DNA from: Bifidobacterium vansinderenii
GTDB lineage: Bacteria > Actinomycetota > Actinomycetes > Actinomycetales > Bifidobacteriaceae
NCBI RefSeq assembly: GCF_002234915.1
Contig: NZ_NEWD01000004.1
Span: 186,001-250,000 of the forward strand
Reading direction: 5' to 3'
DNA length: 64,000 bases
Shown here: in pieces, positions 44,625-54,672 of the stretch
Position numbering within the stretch: position 1 is the first letter of the stretch
Layout: each line of letters opens with the position of its first letter
The notes under the pieces: generated by a model
Seen by the model: only the letters and a program-made list of their open reading frames with translations
What the model was told of the DNA's origin: nothing
The model's database searches: none
Program-made: the position numbers and the translations under genes

Positions 44625-44746
44625 TGTAATTACTCCTTATGTCCCGTGCCGGCGCAGGAGGGCAGAGGCCCAAACGTCTGCATGGCACGGGGCTTATTGT
44701 TCAAGGAAGACGTTCGTCTTCCCGTCAGGCGAGTTCGCCGGGGCGA

Positions 44747-45742
44747 TCACTCATCTTCCGGGGAGAAGAACGTGCCTCCTTCGAGATTGATGGTATCGAG
44801 ACCCAGCGGCGAAGCCTTGAGCGACAGGCCCAGGCCCTGCAGCTTTTCCTTGACTTCGTCGATGGACTTCATACCGAAATTGCGGATGTCGAGCAGATCC
44901 TGCTCCGTGTGGGCGACCAGCTCGCCGATCGTCGAGATGCCCTCGCGCTTCAGGCAGTTGTAACTGCGCTGGGTGAGGTTCAGCTCCTCGATCGGAACCG
45001 CCATTTCGGGGTTGGCTTCTTCCACAACCGGAACCGGACCAACCTCGATACCTTCGGCCTGGTTGTTGAGCTCGCGGCAGAGGCTGAAGAGCTCAACGAG
45101 GGTCGAACCCGCGGAAGCCACGGCGTCGCGCGGGGAGATGGCCGGCTTGGTCTCCACGTCGAGGATCAGCTTGTCGAAGTCGGTGCGCTGCTCCACGCGG
45201 GTGGCCTCGACCTTGTAGCTGACCTTGAGCACCGGAGAGTAGATGGAATCCACCGGGATGCGACCGATTTCGCCCGTCTCCTGCTTGTTCATCTGGGCAG
45301 GAACGTAGCCACGGCCACGCTCGACGGTGAACTCGATCTCCAGGGAGCCGTCCTCGGCGAGGGTGGCGATGTGGAGATCCGGGTTCGAGATGACGACGCC
45401 GGCCGGAGGCGTGATGTCGCCGGCAGTGGCCTCGCCCTCGCCGTTCTTGCGCAGGTACATGACGACGGGCTCGTCATATTCGCTCGTCAGCACGAGGTTC
45501 TTGAGGTTCAGGAGGATCTCAGCGACATCCTCCTTCACGCCCGGAAGCGTGGTGAACTCGTGCTGGGCACCGTCGATGCGCACGCTCGTCACTGCGGCTC
45601 CGGGGATGGAGCTCAGCAGCGTACGACGGAGCGAGTTGCCGAGCGTGTAGCCGAAGCCAGGCTCGAGCGGCTCGATGGTGAAGCGCGAACGCTGGGGATT
45701 AAGGACTTCCTCAGTCAGGGTCGGACGCTGGGCAATAAGCAC
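44747..45742 (-). CDS. rpoA: RNA polymerase alpha subunit
   Basis: Assembly core of RNA polymerase. The N-terminal dimerisation domain ([29 protein letters not shown]) is followed by a linker and a C-terminal DNA/activator-binding domain ([17 protein letters not shown]...[16 protein letters not shown]). The start is GTG at 45742, 8 nt after AAAGGA; the open frame extends upstream but without a ribosome-binding site. It lies between rpsK and rplQ. Confidence 0.97.
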   Translation of the reverse strand: MLIAQRPTLTEEVLNPQRSRFTIEPLEPGFGYTLGNSLRRTLLSSIPGAAVTSVRIDGAQHEFTTLPGVKEDVAEILLNLKNLVLTSEYDEPVVMYLRKNGEGEATAGDITPPAGVVISNPDLHIATLAEDGSLEIEFTVERGRGYVPAQMNKQETGEIGRIPVDSIYSPVLKVSYKVEATRVEQRTDFDKLILDVETKPAISPRDAVASAGSTLVELFSLCRELNNQAEGIEVGPVPVVEEANPEMAVPIEELNLTQRSYNCLKREGISTIGELVAHTEQDLLDIRNFGMKSIDEVKEKLQGLGLSLKASPLGLDTINLEGGTFFSPEDE

Positions 45743-45821
45743 TTTTCTTATCCTTTCAGCTCGAACCGGTTGTGCACGCACCGGCTCTCGCGGGTTGGAC
45801 GTTTACTTTCTAGTCAGTGCT

Positions 45822-46220
45822 TCAGACGCGGCGACGCTTCGGGGGGCGAACGCCGTTGTGAGCCTGCGGGGTGACGTCGGAGATGGAACCGACCTCAAGG
45901 CCTGCGGACTGCAGGGAGCGGATGGCGGTCTCACGACCGGAACCCGGGCCTTTCACGAACACGTCGACCTTCTTGACGCCGTGCTCCATGGCCTTGCGGG
46001 CAGCGGCCTCGGCGGCCATGCCAGCGGCGTACGGCGTGGACTTACGGGAGCCCTTGAAGCCGACATCGCCACCGGACGCCCAGGAGACGACGGCACCGGA
46101 CGGATCGGTGATCGAGATGATCGTGTTGTTGAATGTGGACTTGATGTGCGCCTGTCCGACGGGAACCGACTTACGGTCCCTACGACGGGGCTTGCGCGTG
46201 GCCTGCTTCGCAGCTGCCAT
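45822..46220 (-). CDS. rpsK: 30S ribosomal protein S11
   Basis: Small-subunit platform protein. The 132 residues include the conserved [20 protein letters not shown] and [19 protein letters not shown] segments and the basic PPKRRRV end. It lies between rpsM and rpoA. Confidence 0.97.
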   Translation of the reverse strand: MAAAKQATRKPRRRDRKSVPVGQAHIKSTFNNTIISITDPSGAVVSWASGGDVGFKGSRKSTPYAAGMAAEAAARKAMEHGVKKVDVFVKGPGSGRETAIRSLQSAGLEVGSISDVTPQAHNGVRPPKRRRV

Positions 46221-46309
46221 GGATCCTCGTTTCCTAGATTACGAATATTTCCTATGGTCTAGGCGATGAGAGCGAACTCTCGTGGCCTAGGCGCGTGCCT
46301 GATGAAAGA

Positions 46310-46681
46310 TCAGGCCTTCTTCTTACCGGCGACCGTGCGCTTCGGGCCCTTGCGGGTACGGGCGTTGGTCTTGGTACGCTGGCCACGCACAGGCAGGTGC
46401 TTACGGTGGCGCATGCCCTGGTAGCAATTGATCTGGATCTTACGGCGGATATCCGCATCCACCTCACGACGCAGATCGCCCTCGATCTTGTAATTACCCT
46501 CGAGGTAATCACGCAGCGTGATCAGCTGCTCATCGGAGAGGTCCTTGACGCGGGTGTCCGGGTTGATACCGGTCGCTGCGAGCGTTTCCTTCGCACGAGT
46601 GCGTCCCACACCGAAGATGTAGGTGAGGGCGATCTCAATGCGCTTCTCATTGGGGATGTCGACTCCGGCAAGACGTGCCAT
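46310..46681 (-). CDS. rpsM: 30S ribosomal protein S13
   Basis: Small-subunit head protein contacting the P-site tRNA and L5. The 123 residues show [20 protein letters not shown] at the N-terminus, the helix-two-turn-helix block, and [17 protein letters not shown] near the basic C-terminus. Confidence 0.97.
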   Translation of the reverse strand: MARLAGVDIPNEKRIEIALTYIFGVGRTRAKETLAATGINPDTRVKDLSDEQLITLRDYLEGNYKIEGDLRREVDADIRRKIQINCYQGMRHRKHLPVRGQRTKTNARTRKGPKRTVAGKKKA

Positions 46682-46822
46682 TGCGATTCCTTCTGTTCAT
46701 CGGAGGTCTTACGCCAAATCGTCCGAGCTCACGGCCCAGGCCTCCGCACCTGGGGTTCAACGCCGCATATGGTGGTGCGTACGCTGTGATTTAGCGCCTG
46801 ATTATTGCCGCTGGGTCTGCTC

Positions 46823-46936
46823 TCAGCCCTGACGCTGCTTGTGGCGCGGGTTTTCGCAGATCACCATGACGCGGCCGTGACGACGGATCACGCGGCACTT
46901 GTCGCAGATCTTCTTCACACTGGGGCTGACCTTCAT
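46823..46936 (-). CDS. rpmJ: 50S ribosomal protein L36
   Basis: A 37-residue protein starting [19 protein letters not shown], with the zinc-type Cys-X2-Cys...Cys...His pattern ([13 protein letters not shown]). It is the zinc-binding form. It is too short to appear in most open-frame scans. It lies between infA and rpsM. Confidence 0.97.
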   Translation of the reverse strand: MKVSPSVKKICDKCRVIRRHGRVMVICENPRHKQRQG

Positions 46937-46946
46937 GGTTTTCCTT

Positions 46947-47165
46947 TTACTTGTAACGGTAGGTAATGCGGCCGCGGTTCAGGTCGTACGGGCTCATTTC
47001 CAGCACGACGCGATCCTGCGGGAGGATACGGATGTAGTTCTTCCGCATCTTTCCGGAGATGGTCGCCAGAACGATGTGCTTGTTTTCCAGTTCGACACGG
47101 AACATTGCGTTCGGCAATGCTTCGACAACACGACCTTCTACCTCAATCACACCGTCTTTTGCCAT
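46947..47165 (-). CDS. infA: Translation initiation factor IF-1
   Basis: A 72-residue S1/OB-fold factor that blocks the ribosomal A site during initiation. The sequence [21 protein letters not shown]...GRITYRYK is complete. The ATG at 47165 has AGGAG close upstream; the longer frame to 47219 adds residues absent from the family. It is first of the infA-rplQ group. Confidence 0.97.
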   Translation of the reverse strand: MAKDGVIEVEGRVVEALPNAMFRVELENKHIVLATISGKMRKNYIRILPQDRVVLEMSPYDLNRGRITYRYK

Positions 47166-47344
47166 GAGCTCCTGATCCGATCCTTGGCTACAATTACTTA
47201 AAGATATGCCCGAAGACACACCAAACTCTGAGTATAACAGAACTGAAACTGCATGACACCGCGGCGTGTCGCATACGAATCACCATTATACGCGACTCGT
47301 CGCGCCATGGCCGCCGATGCCTCGATCGCGGTCCGGAAACGCGA

Positions 47345-47383
47345 ATGCGCCCGGCGGGAACGGGAGGATTCCGCCGGGCGCAT
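47345..47383. terminator. Hairpin downstream of the sugar transporter
   Basis: ATGCGCCCGGCGG pairs perfectly with CCGCCGGGCGCAT (13 bp) across 13 nt. It sits between the transporter stop and the infA promoter region, so it probably insulates the ribosomal genes from the sugar cassette. Confidence 0.7.
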
Positions 47384-47416
47384 CGTTGCAGGGAACAAGA
47401 AACGACAGTGTCTCGA

Positions 47417-48874
47417 TCATGCCTCCGATTCGGCGGCAACGGCCTTGTTCTCACGAGCCGCCTTGAGCACGACGGCGTTGTGGTCCACTCGCTTCTTGCT
47501 CAACGGGTAGACGAACGTGATGAACAGACCGGCGACCAGATACATGAGTCCGGGCAGCAACGTGGCACACATGTACAGACCGTTGGTCACCGATTCACTT
47601 TGCACGGCGGTGGCACCGGACTGGTAGCCGATGATGCTGAGCACCAAGCCGGACAACCATCCGGCGAGCGCCTGGCCAACCTTGCGGGAGAACGAGTAGA
47701 CGGAGTAGCAGGTACCATCCTCGCGGAGGTTACGGGTCACTTCGATGTCGTCGATGACATCGGTGACCATGGCCCAGATCAGCATTTTGAACACGCCCAT
47801 GCCCAGCATGCAGATGATATTCAGCGTGATGAAGAACGGTGCGTTCTTGGTGTGGGTGAAAAAGAGGAAGACCATGACCGATCCGGAGAACAGGCATCCG
47901 AATCCACCGATGAACTTATGCCCAAGTCTGCGCGAGAGCGCCGTGCAGAACGGGGCGCATGACAGCATCACCAAGGAGCTCAGAAGACTGTAGATCGACA
48001 GGAAGGCAGCACTGTTGAAGTAGTCGGTGTACAGGAACGTGTTCACGGAATTGCCGAAGGATGATGCGAACAGCATGAAGATGGCGCTGCAGCACAGGCC
48101 AAGCAGCGCGCGGCTGGACAACGCGGACTTGACCATGGCTCCCACGGACTTGCGCTCGCCCCTGGGGGTCTCCTTGTGGCTGGCCAGTTTCACTCGCTCG
48201 GTGGTCATCCTGTAGCACAGGATGTAGCAGATGAATGCGCAGATGGAGAAAATGCCGGACACCAATGCGAAGATGTGCGTGTGGTCTCCGCCGCGGATGA
48301 TCTGGTTGCCCTCGGCGTCGGAGGTGTAGATGACCAGCGGCGTGACGGTAGTGACGATAAGTCCGGCAAGCACGGAACCTGTGGAGCGGAACGTGGAAAG
48401 GGCCGCGCGGTGGTGGGGTTCCGGCGAGACCACGGAAGCCATGGATCCGTAGGGCACGTTCACCGTGGAGTAGAGGATGCCCCAGATGATGTAGGTGATG
48501 TACATGTAGACGATGCGCGCCCACATCGGCGAATCGATGGTGAATGTCTGGAACATGAGGAACGATACGATGACGGCCGGCCCGGCGAATCGCATCATCA
48601 TGACCTTGTATTTGCCGTTTGGCGTGGACTTGGATTTGTCGACGATGACACCGACCGTCACGTCGGCCACGGCGTCGATAAGCCTGGCGATGAAGAACAT
48701 GCCGCCGACGATGGTGCCGGGAATGCCCATCACCTTGGTCTCGAACACCACGAGGAACAGTCCGGAGAAATTGAACATGAAGTCGTTGCCGAAGTCGCCG
48801 AACATATAGCCGATCTTGTCACGCATCCCGAAGGGTCGTTCCCGTCGTACGGCGGGCGATGTCTGTGACGTCAT
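47417..48874 (-). CDS. GPH-family sugar:cation symporter (MFS)
   Basis: Takes up a glycoside or sugar. The 485 residues have about 12 membrane segments. The N-terminal region (KIGYMFGDFGNDFMFNFSGLFLVVF) and the loop GVIVDKSKSTPNGKYK are typical of the GPH (melibiose carrier) family. It follows the GH2 gene by about 95 bp on the same strand, so it most likely imports that enzyme's substrate, perhaps an intact oligosaccharide or glycoside. Confidence 0.92.
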   Translation of the reverse strand: MTSQTSPAVRRERPFGMRDKIGYMFGDFGNDFMFNFSGLFLVVFETKVMGIPGTIVGGMFFIARLIDAVADVTVGVIVDKSKSTPNGKYKVMMMRFAGPAVIVSFLMFQTFTIDSPMWARIVYMYITYIIWGILYSTVNVPYGSMASVVSPEPHHRAALSTFRSTGSVLAGLIVTTVTPLVIYTSDAEGNQIIRGGDHTHIFALVSGIFSICAFICYILCYRMTTERVKLASHKETPRGERKSVGAMVKSALSSRALLGLCCSAIFMLFASSFGNSVNTFLYTDYFNSAAFLSIYSLLSSLVMLSCAPFCTALSRRLGHKFIGGFGCLFSGSVMVFLFFTHTKNAPFFITLNIICMLGMGVFKMLIWAMVTDVIDDIEVTRNLREDGTCYSVYSFSRKVGQALAGWLSGLVLSIIGYQSGATAVQSESVTNGLYMCATLLPGLMYLVAGLFITFVYPLSKKRVDHNAVVLKAARENKAVAAESEA

Positions 48875-48970
48875 TGTGCACTCCTATATCTGTGATCTGT
48901 ATTTGTTGTTTGTCGTTCGTATTGCCTGATTGTCTGGGGGGCGTAGCGGCTTCGCGATCGTGCCGACAGG

Positions 48971-51900
48971 TCAGTTGCCGGCCGCGGTGAAGGCGTCGCC
49001 TCCGTCGAGCGCGCCGGTGTCGACGCGCAGCACGTGCACGCGTTCGTCGTACTGCACGGTCACGTCCTCGACCCAGCCGACGAGCGCCGACACCTCCATC
49101 ACCATGTCGCCGCGGGGCGAAAGGTACGGTTCGCCGTCCATCAGGTTCTCCTTGCCGTCCACCAGCAGATGGGTGCGCCCCACCTCGGCCTGCACCACGT
49201 GTCCGCCGGACCGCAGCGTCAGCGTCGAACCGTCCGGCGCCCAGTCGTAGGAGAACCGGTCGCCGCATTGCATGCGCATGCGTTCGAGCACCACGATCAC
49301 GTTGCCCCATACGGCACCGTTTTTGTTGACCGTGGGCACGGACCGGGAGTCGGGCTCCTGACCGTCGATGAGGATCTTGCAGAAGTCCTCGGTCGGTGGC
49401 ACGTACTTGCAGCGGTCGGCGAGCGCGATGGGCTCGAATTCCCGGTGTGCATGGGGCGGCCGTTCGGCCGGGAACCCGTATCGGCGCGAGGGTTCGGCGT
49501 CGGTCAGCGTGGAGAGGTCGGCGGGGACCGAGGTCAGATCGATGCGGGTTTCGGGCAGTCCTGCGGCGCTGGCCACGAGCGTGACCGTGCCTGCCGTACG
49601 CGTGGCGCGGATGAACACCCTGGTCCTGCCGCATACGGCGTACGTCCATGGTTTATGGATCACGCTGTCGTCGGGTCGCCTGTCCTTTCTGTCGTTGAAT
49701 CGGCCTTCGCTGTAGCCGCCGAGGAATTCGCCCTCGCCTTCGAGACGGAAGTCGATGCGATCGTCGGCGAGCGGGCAGATCCGCCCATCGGCGTCGGTTA
49801 TGTCGATGTCCACGTAGGCGATGTCGGCGCCGTCGGCGTGCCATCCGTCGGGGGACGTATGCGGATGCGGTCTGAGTGCTGCGGGAGCGCCGGCCGTTTC
49901 GATCACGTCGTGCGCGCAGACCTCGCCGTCGTAGCCGTAGGCGACCGCCTTGACCTCGTGACCGCGGGTCACGTCGACGTGTTCGATCGGGAACACGAAC
50001 GTGTCGGTCGGGGTGTGGCACTCCCCCACGGTCTCGCCGTCCACGACGAGTTCCACGCGGGCCACGGGGTAGCTGCCGATCACATATACGGTCTTGTCGG
50101 TCGGATCCCGGTAGGCGTATTCGCCGGTGCCCTCCCAGTAGCTGCCGTTGAACCGCTTCTTCTCGTACCGGTAGTTGGTACCGTCCGGCTTGGGATAGTT
50201 CCAGTGTCCGAGGATCTTGACGGCCGGGTCTTCGCTCTGCATCACGCGGAACACGTCGAAGCTTTCCTTTTCCACGCGCGACGGCCCCACCCGGCCGGAC
50301 ATCCTGGCGTTTTCGCTGTAGGATTGCCGGCCGTGCTGCACGGAGTCGGTCCAGCACAGGGCCGCGCAGCCGGAGTACAGGTCGCGTCCGGAGGCGCCGC
50401 CGAGCCGGTCGTTGAAGAATTCGGCGTATCCGCGGGCGTCGGCAAGGGCGAGGTCCTCGGCGGTCAGATCGTAGAAGTCCAGTCCGTTCGCCTTGCGCCC
50501 GCCGACGCCTATCCACTTGTTCCGGTAGTCGTAGTCCCTGGGCGAGTAGTTGTCCCATACGCGGCCGGGGGCTTCCTCGCGCGCGTACTCGGTTTCCATG
50601 ATCGGACCGTGTTCCGCGATGAACCGTGCCGCGTGGCGGTTGAGCATGGTGCCCACGTATTCGGATTCGTTCACCACCTCGTCGGTGTTCAGTGTGCGGC
50701 ATCCCATGAATCGTCCGCCGTGCGGGTCGAGCAGTCGTTTGAGTTCCAGCATCTCGTGCATGTGGTTCCGGTGCAGTGAGTTGTTGCCGGCCTCCCAGAA
50801 CAGGATGCTCGGATGGTTGCGGAAGGCGATGATCACGTCGCGCATGAGTTCCACGCGCTGATCCCATTGCCTGCCAAAGTTCTCCTTCTCCTTGTCGCCG
50901 GCCGGCTGGGCGATGGCGACGCCGTGCCGGTCCGTGGCCCTTACGTCGGCCGGCGGGGCCGCCACGTGCATCCAGCGGACGTGGTTGGCGTTGCTGCGGC
51001 GCAGGAGTTCGCAATCCTCGTCCTTGAGCCATTCGGGCGCGATGCCGATGGCCGGCCATTCGTTGGCGGAACGCTGGGCGTATCCGCGCAGCCAGACCGG
51101 CACGCCGTTGATCAGCACGCCGCGGTCCTTGTCGTAGCCGATGGCGCGGAATCCGGTCTCCACGACGGTCTCGTCCGCAGGCGAACCGTCCACGATCAGG
51201 GTGACGACGACCCGGTACAGGTATGGATCGTCAAGGTTCCACAGGCGTAGGGACGTGGACTCGGATCGTGCGGACAGGGTCGCGGTCGGAATCGAATCGG
51301 TCCGGGTCGGGGTCACGGCGTCCTCGTCGTCCACCGGAACGTATCGGCCCTCGTCGGCGTTCCACGTGTAGGCGTCCTGCGGCGCGATGCTGAGCGGCTG
51401 CGCGGCGGCGGCCATCGGTTCGATCGTCCGTTCCTCCGAGTCGAACGACGTCACCTCGTCGCCGTCGATCGTTCTGACGCTTACGTGCAGGCGAGCGCGA
51501 ACGGGAATGCCCTGTTCGTTGCGCACTTCGGATTCCACGGCCACCTGCGCGGCCGACTTGCGCAGGTCGAAGTCCGTGCCGTACACGTACGTGCCCTTGG
51601 TGCGCAGATTGGAGTACAGCGGCAGCGTCAGGTAGGTCTTCGGCTTGAAGTGCACCACGACGGGGCGGGTGAGGCCGCCGAGCGTGGGATTGAATTCGTT
51701 GGTGTTCCAGAAGTAGCCGACGCCCTCGTGGTAGCCGTCGGGGATGTCTCCCTCGCCGCGCGCAAGATAGCTGCCCGGTTCGACGCCGGGTTCGTTCGGC
51801 GTCTCCGCGGCATAGTACGGCAGTCCGCGGGCGCTGGTGTTGTCCACCGCCACGGCGATGAGATTCGGATTCCCGTCGTCGATGAGATCGGTCACGTCGA

Positions 51901-52420
51901 TGCCGAACGGAGCCACGCCGTTCTCCACGTATCCGGCCAGCGTGCCGTTGACATACAGATAGCAGGACTGACGAACGCCTTCGAATTCCAGAATCGTCTT
52001 CTCGCCGCGATGCGCCTCGGGCACGGTCAGCCACGCGCGGTAGAACGCGGCGCAGCGCTTCTGCCGATCGCCGGCGTCGAGGATACGGTCGCGGAACAGG
52101 TCGACGTCGTTGAAGGTGTGCGGCAGCGTCACGTCCTGCCATTCGACCAGCCGGCCTTCGGCATCGGTCCGAGACGTGTCCGGCGATGCGGAGTCCTCGT
52201 CGTAGTCGGGCTCGTAGAAGCGACGGCCCTTGGAATCCTTCCACCGATCGATCGCGTCGCGCATCGGATAGACGTCGGCCAGCAGGAAATGCCAGCCGTG
52301 ATGGAAGTAGAAGCGACTGGATAATTCGACGTCGTCTGGGAAGCGGACTGCGTGATCCTCGTTCGGATTATTGCCGCTCGAATGAAACGCATCGTGTTGC
52401 TGCATTTCCACATCCACCAT
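48971..52420 (-). CDS. Large GH2 glycoside hydrolase, Asn at the usual acid/base Glu
   Basis: Predicted exo-glycosidase (beta-galactosidase/beta-glucuronidase clan) acting inside the cell. The 1149 residues contain a sugar-binding domain (EFEGVRQSCYLYVNGTLAGY), Ig-like domains, the TIM barrel and C-terminal beta domains. The candidate nucleophile is Glu611 in METEYA. At the acid/base site, where GH2 enzymes have GNE, this protein reads FWEAGNNS (541-548), i.e. Asn547. It may belong to a divergent GH2 clade or use Glu543. ATG at 52420 follows GAGG; in-frame codons upstream overlap the operator. No signal peptide is present. Confidence 0.9.
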   Translation of the reverse strand: MVDVEMQQHDAFHSSGNNPNEDHAVRFPDDVELSSRFYFHHGWHFLLADVYPMRDAIDRWKDSKGRRFYEPDYDEDSASPDTSRTDAEGRLVEWQDVTLPHTFNDVDLFRDRILDAGDRQKRCAAFYRAWLTVPEAHRGEKTILEFEGVRQSCYLYVNGTLAGYVENGVAPFGIDVTDLIDDGNPNLIAVAVDNTSARGLPYYAAETPNEPGVEPGSYLARGEGDIPDGYHEGVGYFWNTNEFNPTLGGLTRPVVVHFKPKTYLTLPLYSNLRTKGTYVYGTDFDLRKSAAQVAVESEVRNEQGIPVRARLHVSVRTIDGDEVTSFDSEERTIEPMAAAAQPLSIAPQDAYTWNADEGRYVPVDDEDAVTPTRTDSIPTATLSARSESTSLRLWNLDDPYLYRVVVTLIVDGSPADETVVETGFRAIGYDKDRGVLINGVPVWLRGYAQRSANEWPAIGIAPEWLKDEDCELLRRSNANHVRWMHVAAPPADVRATDRHGVAIAQPAGDKEKENFGRQWDQRVELMRDVIIAFRNHPSILFWEAGNNSLHRNHMHEMLELKRLLDPHGGRFMGCRTLNTDEVVNESEYVGTMLNRHAARFIAEHGPIMETEYAREEAPGRVWDNYSPRDYDYRNKWIGVGGRKANGLDFYDLTAEDLALADARGYAEFFNDRLGGASGRDLYSGCAALCWTDSVQHGRQSYSENARMSGRVGPSRVEKESFDVFRVMQSEDPAVKILGHWNYPKPDGTNYRYEKKRFNGSYWEGTGEYAYRDPTDKTVYVIGSYPVARVELVVDGETVGECHTPTDTFVFPIEHVDVTRGHEVKAVAYGYDGEVCAHDVIETAGAPAALRPHPHTSPDGWHADGADIAYVDIDITDADGRICPLADDRIDFRLEGEGEFLGGYSEGRFNDRKDRRPDDSVIHKPWTYAVCGRTRVFIRATRTAGTVTLVASAAGLPETRIDLTSVPADLSTLTDAEPSRRYGFPAERPPHAHREFEPIALADRCKYVPPTEDFCKILIDGQEPDSRSVPTVNKNGAVWGNVIVVLERMRMQCGDRFSYDWAPDGSTLTLRSGGHVVQAEVGRTHLLVDGKENLMDGEPYLSPRGDMVMEVSALVGWVEDVTVQYDERVHVLRVDTGALDGGDAFTAAGN

Positions 52421-52505
52421 GACTGCCTCGCGTTCCTCGTTCTTCCATGAACAGCCGTCATCGTCCGCTACATTGTTGGAAGATGACAACTGACTTAAGT
52501 ATGCC

Positions 52506-52521
52506 ATTACAACGTTGTAAT
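52506..52521. promoter_or_regulatory. 16-bp perfect palindrome, likely LacI-family operator
   Basis: ATTACAACGTTGTAAT lies about 85 bp upstream of the GH2 start, in an AT-rich promoter region, with lacI immediately upstream. The central CG and even symmetry are typical of LacI-family sites. Confidence 0.65.
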
Positions 52522-52775
52522 TTTCAACCTGCAGCATCAAGAACAACTCTTTTCCCTATATAAAACGCAGAATAGTGCAATTCTTGATAGAGCAATCATG
52601 AATGCATATACGATTCAGCCACGATCATCGACTATATTTTTCGTCTATATACTTCCATCGTTTACCTATAGATGTCTGTTCAACATCACCTGGTTGACGG
52701 CCTCTGCTTGATTTATCAAAAGGGACGACCGGGAGACTCCGTGGAAATGAACAGATTGCGCGAGACGTTGACCAT

Positions 52776-53822
52776 CTACCGGCGGGTGGAGTCGCGCTCC
52801 ACCAGACGCGGGTGCAGCGCAATGGTGGCGTATGGCGAGTCGTCGCCGTTGATGCGCTCGATCAGACGGAGCACGCACATCTTCGCGTAGTCCTTCCACA
52901 TCGGATCCATCGTGGTGAGCGATGGCGAGGAGTACGCGCTTTCGGTGATGTTGTCGAATCCGATCACCTGCACGTCGTCTGGCACGCGCACTCCGTGCAG
53001 CTGCAGTTCGTACAGCGCGCCGAATGCTGCGGAATCGTTGTAGCAGACGATGCCATCCGGCCGCACGCCGGAATCGAGCATGTCCACGATCGCGGAGGCT
53101 CCCCCGGCGATCGTCCAGCGCCGCCCCGCGGGAATGTAGTCCCAGTTCACGTCCATGCCGTTGTCCTGCAGCGCGGAGATGTACCCTTCCAGCCTTGTTA
53201 TGGTTGCAGCGCCGGGAACCGCGTCCCGCTTGTGATAGGTATCGCGGTCGATGCCCAGCGGCGCGCACAATGCTCCGATCCGCGTGCAGCCGCGATCGAT
53301 CAGCGCCTGCGTGGCGTCCTTCAACGCGGATTGATTGTCCAGCGTGATCAGGTCGGCCTTGCCATAGGCGGTGTAGTTGCCGCACTGCACGATCGGATAG
53401 TCGATATCCAAGGCCGCGCCGCCATCGCCGAGAGGATGATTAGCGTAGACGATCCACCCGTCGGCATTGGAATACGGAGCCTCGCGCAGCAGCGCGTCGA
53501 CGCCGCCGTCAAGATGGTTGTACGTGCTGATGGTGACGGTGAATCCATGGGCGTGGGCCTCCTCGATCACGCCCTCCAGCAGCTGCGAATAGAAGGGACT
53601 GTCGAATCCACCGATTGCAAGACCGATCGTCTGATGCCTGCGGGTCTTGAGATACCGGGCGGCCGCGTCGACGCGGTACCCCAGCTTCGACACCGCGGCA
53701 TTGACCTTCTTCTGGGTCTTGGGCAGAACATTGCCGACACCGTTGATGACGTTCGACACGGTCTTGATGGAGACGCCGGCTTCCTTGGCGACGTCCGCCA
53801 TGGTCACACGCTTTGCTGTCAT
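52776..53822 (-). CDS. LacI-family transcriptional regulator
   Basis: Sugar-responsive repressor for the adjacent GH2 and transporter genes. The 348 residues begin with the LacI helix-turn-helix and hinge (VTMADVAKEAGVSIKTVSNVING, then LGYRVDAAARYLKTRR). A periplasmic-binding-protein-like effector domain follows (TIGLAIGGFDSPFYSQLLEG...VIGFDNI). ATG at 53822 follows GAAGGGA. All three cassette genes point the same way: regulator, hydrolase, transporter. The effector sugar cannot be read from the sequence. Confidence 0.93.
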   Translation of the reverse strand: MTAKRVTMADVAKEAGVSIKTVSNVINGVGNVLPKTQKKVNAAVSKLGYRVDAAARYLKTRRHQTIGLAIGGFDSPFYSQLLEGVIEEAHAHGFTVTISTYNHLDGGVDALLREAPYSNADGWIVYANHPLGDGGAALDIDYPIVQCGNYTAYGKADLITLDNQSALKDATQALIDRGCTRIGALCAPLGIDRDTYHKRDAVPGAATITRLEGYISALQDNGMDVNWDYIPAGRRWTIAGGASAIVDMLDSGVRPDGIVCYNDSAAFGALYELQLHGVRVPDDVQVIGFDNITESAYSSPSLTTMDPMWKDYAKMCVLRLIERINGDDSPYATIALHPRLVERDSTRR

Positions 53823-53948
53823 AGCATCACGGTCCCTTCGTTGGTAATGGATTACCCCCAATATAGAGAAGGATTTGCGACTACGTCAAACAATAGTCGC
53901 CTATGACTTTTACCTGCCGTACCTGAATATGGCAGGTACACGGATGCG

Positions 53949-53998
53949 TTCCCTCCCTCAGTCACGCTGTGCGTGACAGCCCCCCCCGGAGGGAGCAC
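53949..53998. repeat. Degenerate CTCCCTCC mosaic repeat between lacI and adk
   Basis: CCCTCCCTCAGTCACGC-TGT-GCGTGACAGC, then a run of eight C and GGAGGGAGCACC. The TCC part of the usual TCCCTCC has become a pure C tract. Confidence 0.75.
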
Positions 53999-54022
53999 CC
54001 TGGTATGCCCATCGAAAGCAAA

Positions 54023-54055
54023 AACCGTCGCACCCCATAACGGGATGCGACGGTT
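54023..54055 (-). terminator. Terminator after adk
   Basis: AACCGTCGCA/TGCGACGGTT stem with inner CCC/GGG pairs, followed on the minus strand by TTTTTGCTTT. It ends the secY-adk end of the spc operon about 50 nt after adk. Confidence 0.88.
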
Positions 54056-54104
54056 CTATCGACTATCGGTGACTATCGATCGGCGTCGAAACGGCCGAAC
54101 CGAA

Positions 54105-54671
54105 TCAGCGGGCGTCGAGGGCGCTGACGATGTTCGCCTGGATGGCGTCGATCTCGCCCACGCCGTCGATCTTGACCAGCAGGCCGCGCTCGGCGTAGGT
54201 GTCGAGCAGCGGGGCGGTCTCCTTGGCGTACACGTCAAGGCGCTTGGCGATGGCCTCCGGGGTGTCGTCGGAACGACCCTCGATCTCGGCGCGCTTCTTC
54301 ATGCGCTCCATCAGCACGTCGTGGTCGGCGTCGAGCGCCACCACGGCGTTGAGCGGGGTGCCCAGCTTGGCGAGGATGCCGTCAAGGGCCTCCACCTGGG
54401 AGGCGTTGCGCGGGTAGCCGTCGAGGATCCAGCCGTTCTTGGCGTCGTCCTGGGCCAGACGGTCCTCGACGATGCGGTTGGTCAGCTCGTCGGGAACCAG
54501 CTCGCCCTTGTCGATGTACTTGAGGGCCTCCACGCCCAGCTCCGTCTTGTTCTTGATGTTGAAGCGGAAGATGTCGCCGGTGGAGATGGTCGGGATGCCG
54601 TAGTGCTCGGCCAGCTTGGCCGCCTGGGTTCCCTTGCCTACGCCCTGCGGGCCCATGATGAGGAGTCGCAT
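54105..54671 (-). CDS. adk: Adenylate kinase
   Basis: Interconverts ATP, ADP and AMP. The 188 residues have the P-loop GPQGVGKGTQ and the NMP-binding and DGYPRNASQ blocks. It is the short form with a reduced lid and no zinc cysteines, as in other actinobacteria. It starts 1 nt after the secY stop codon, so the two are translationally coupled. Confidence 0.97.
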   Translation of the reverse strand: MRLLIMGPQGVGKGTQAAKLAEHYGIPTISTGDIFRFNIKNKTELGVEALKYIDKGELVPDELTNRIVEDRLAQDDAKNGWILDGYPRNASQVEALDGILAKLGTPLNAVVALDADHDVLMERMKKRAEIEGRSDDTPEAIAKRLDVYAKETAPLLDTYAERGLLVKIDGVGEIDAIQANIVSALDAR

Positions 54672-54672
54672 A

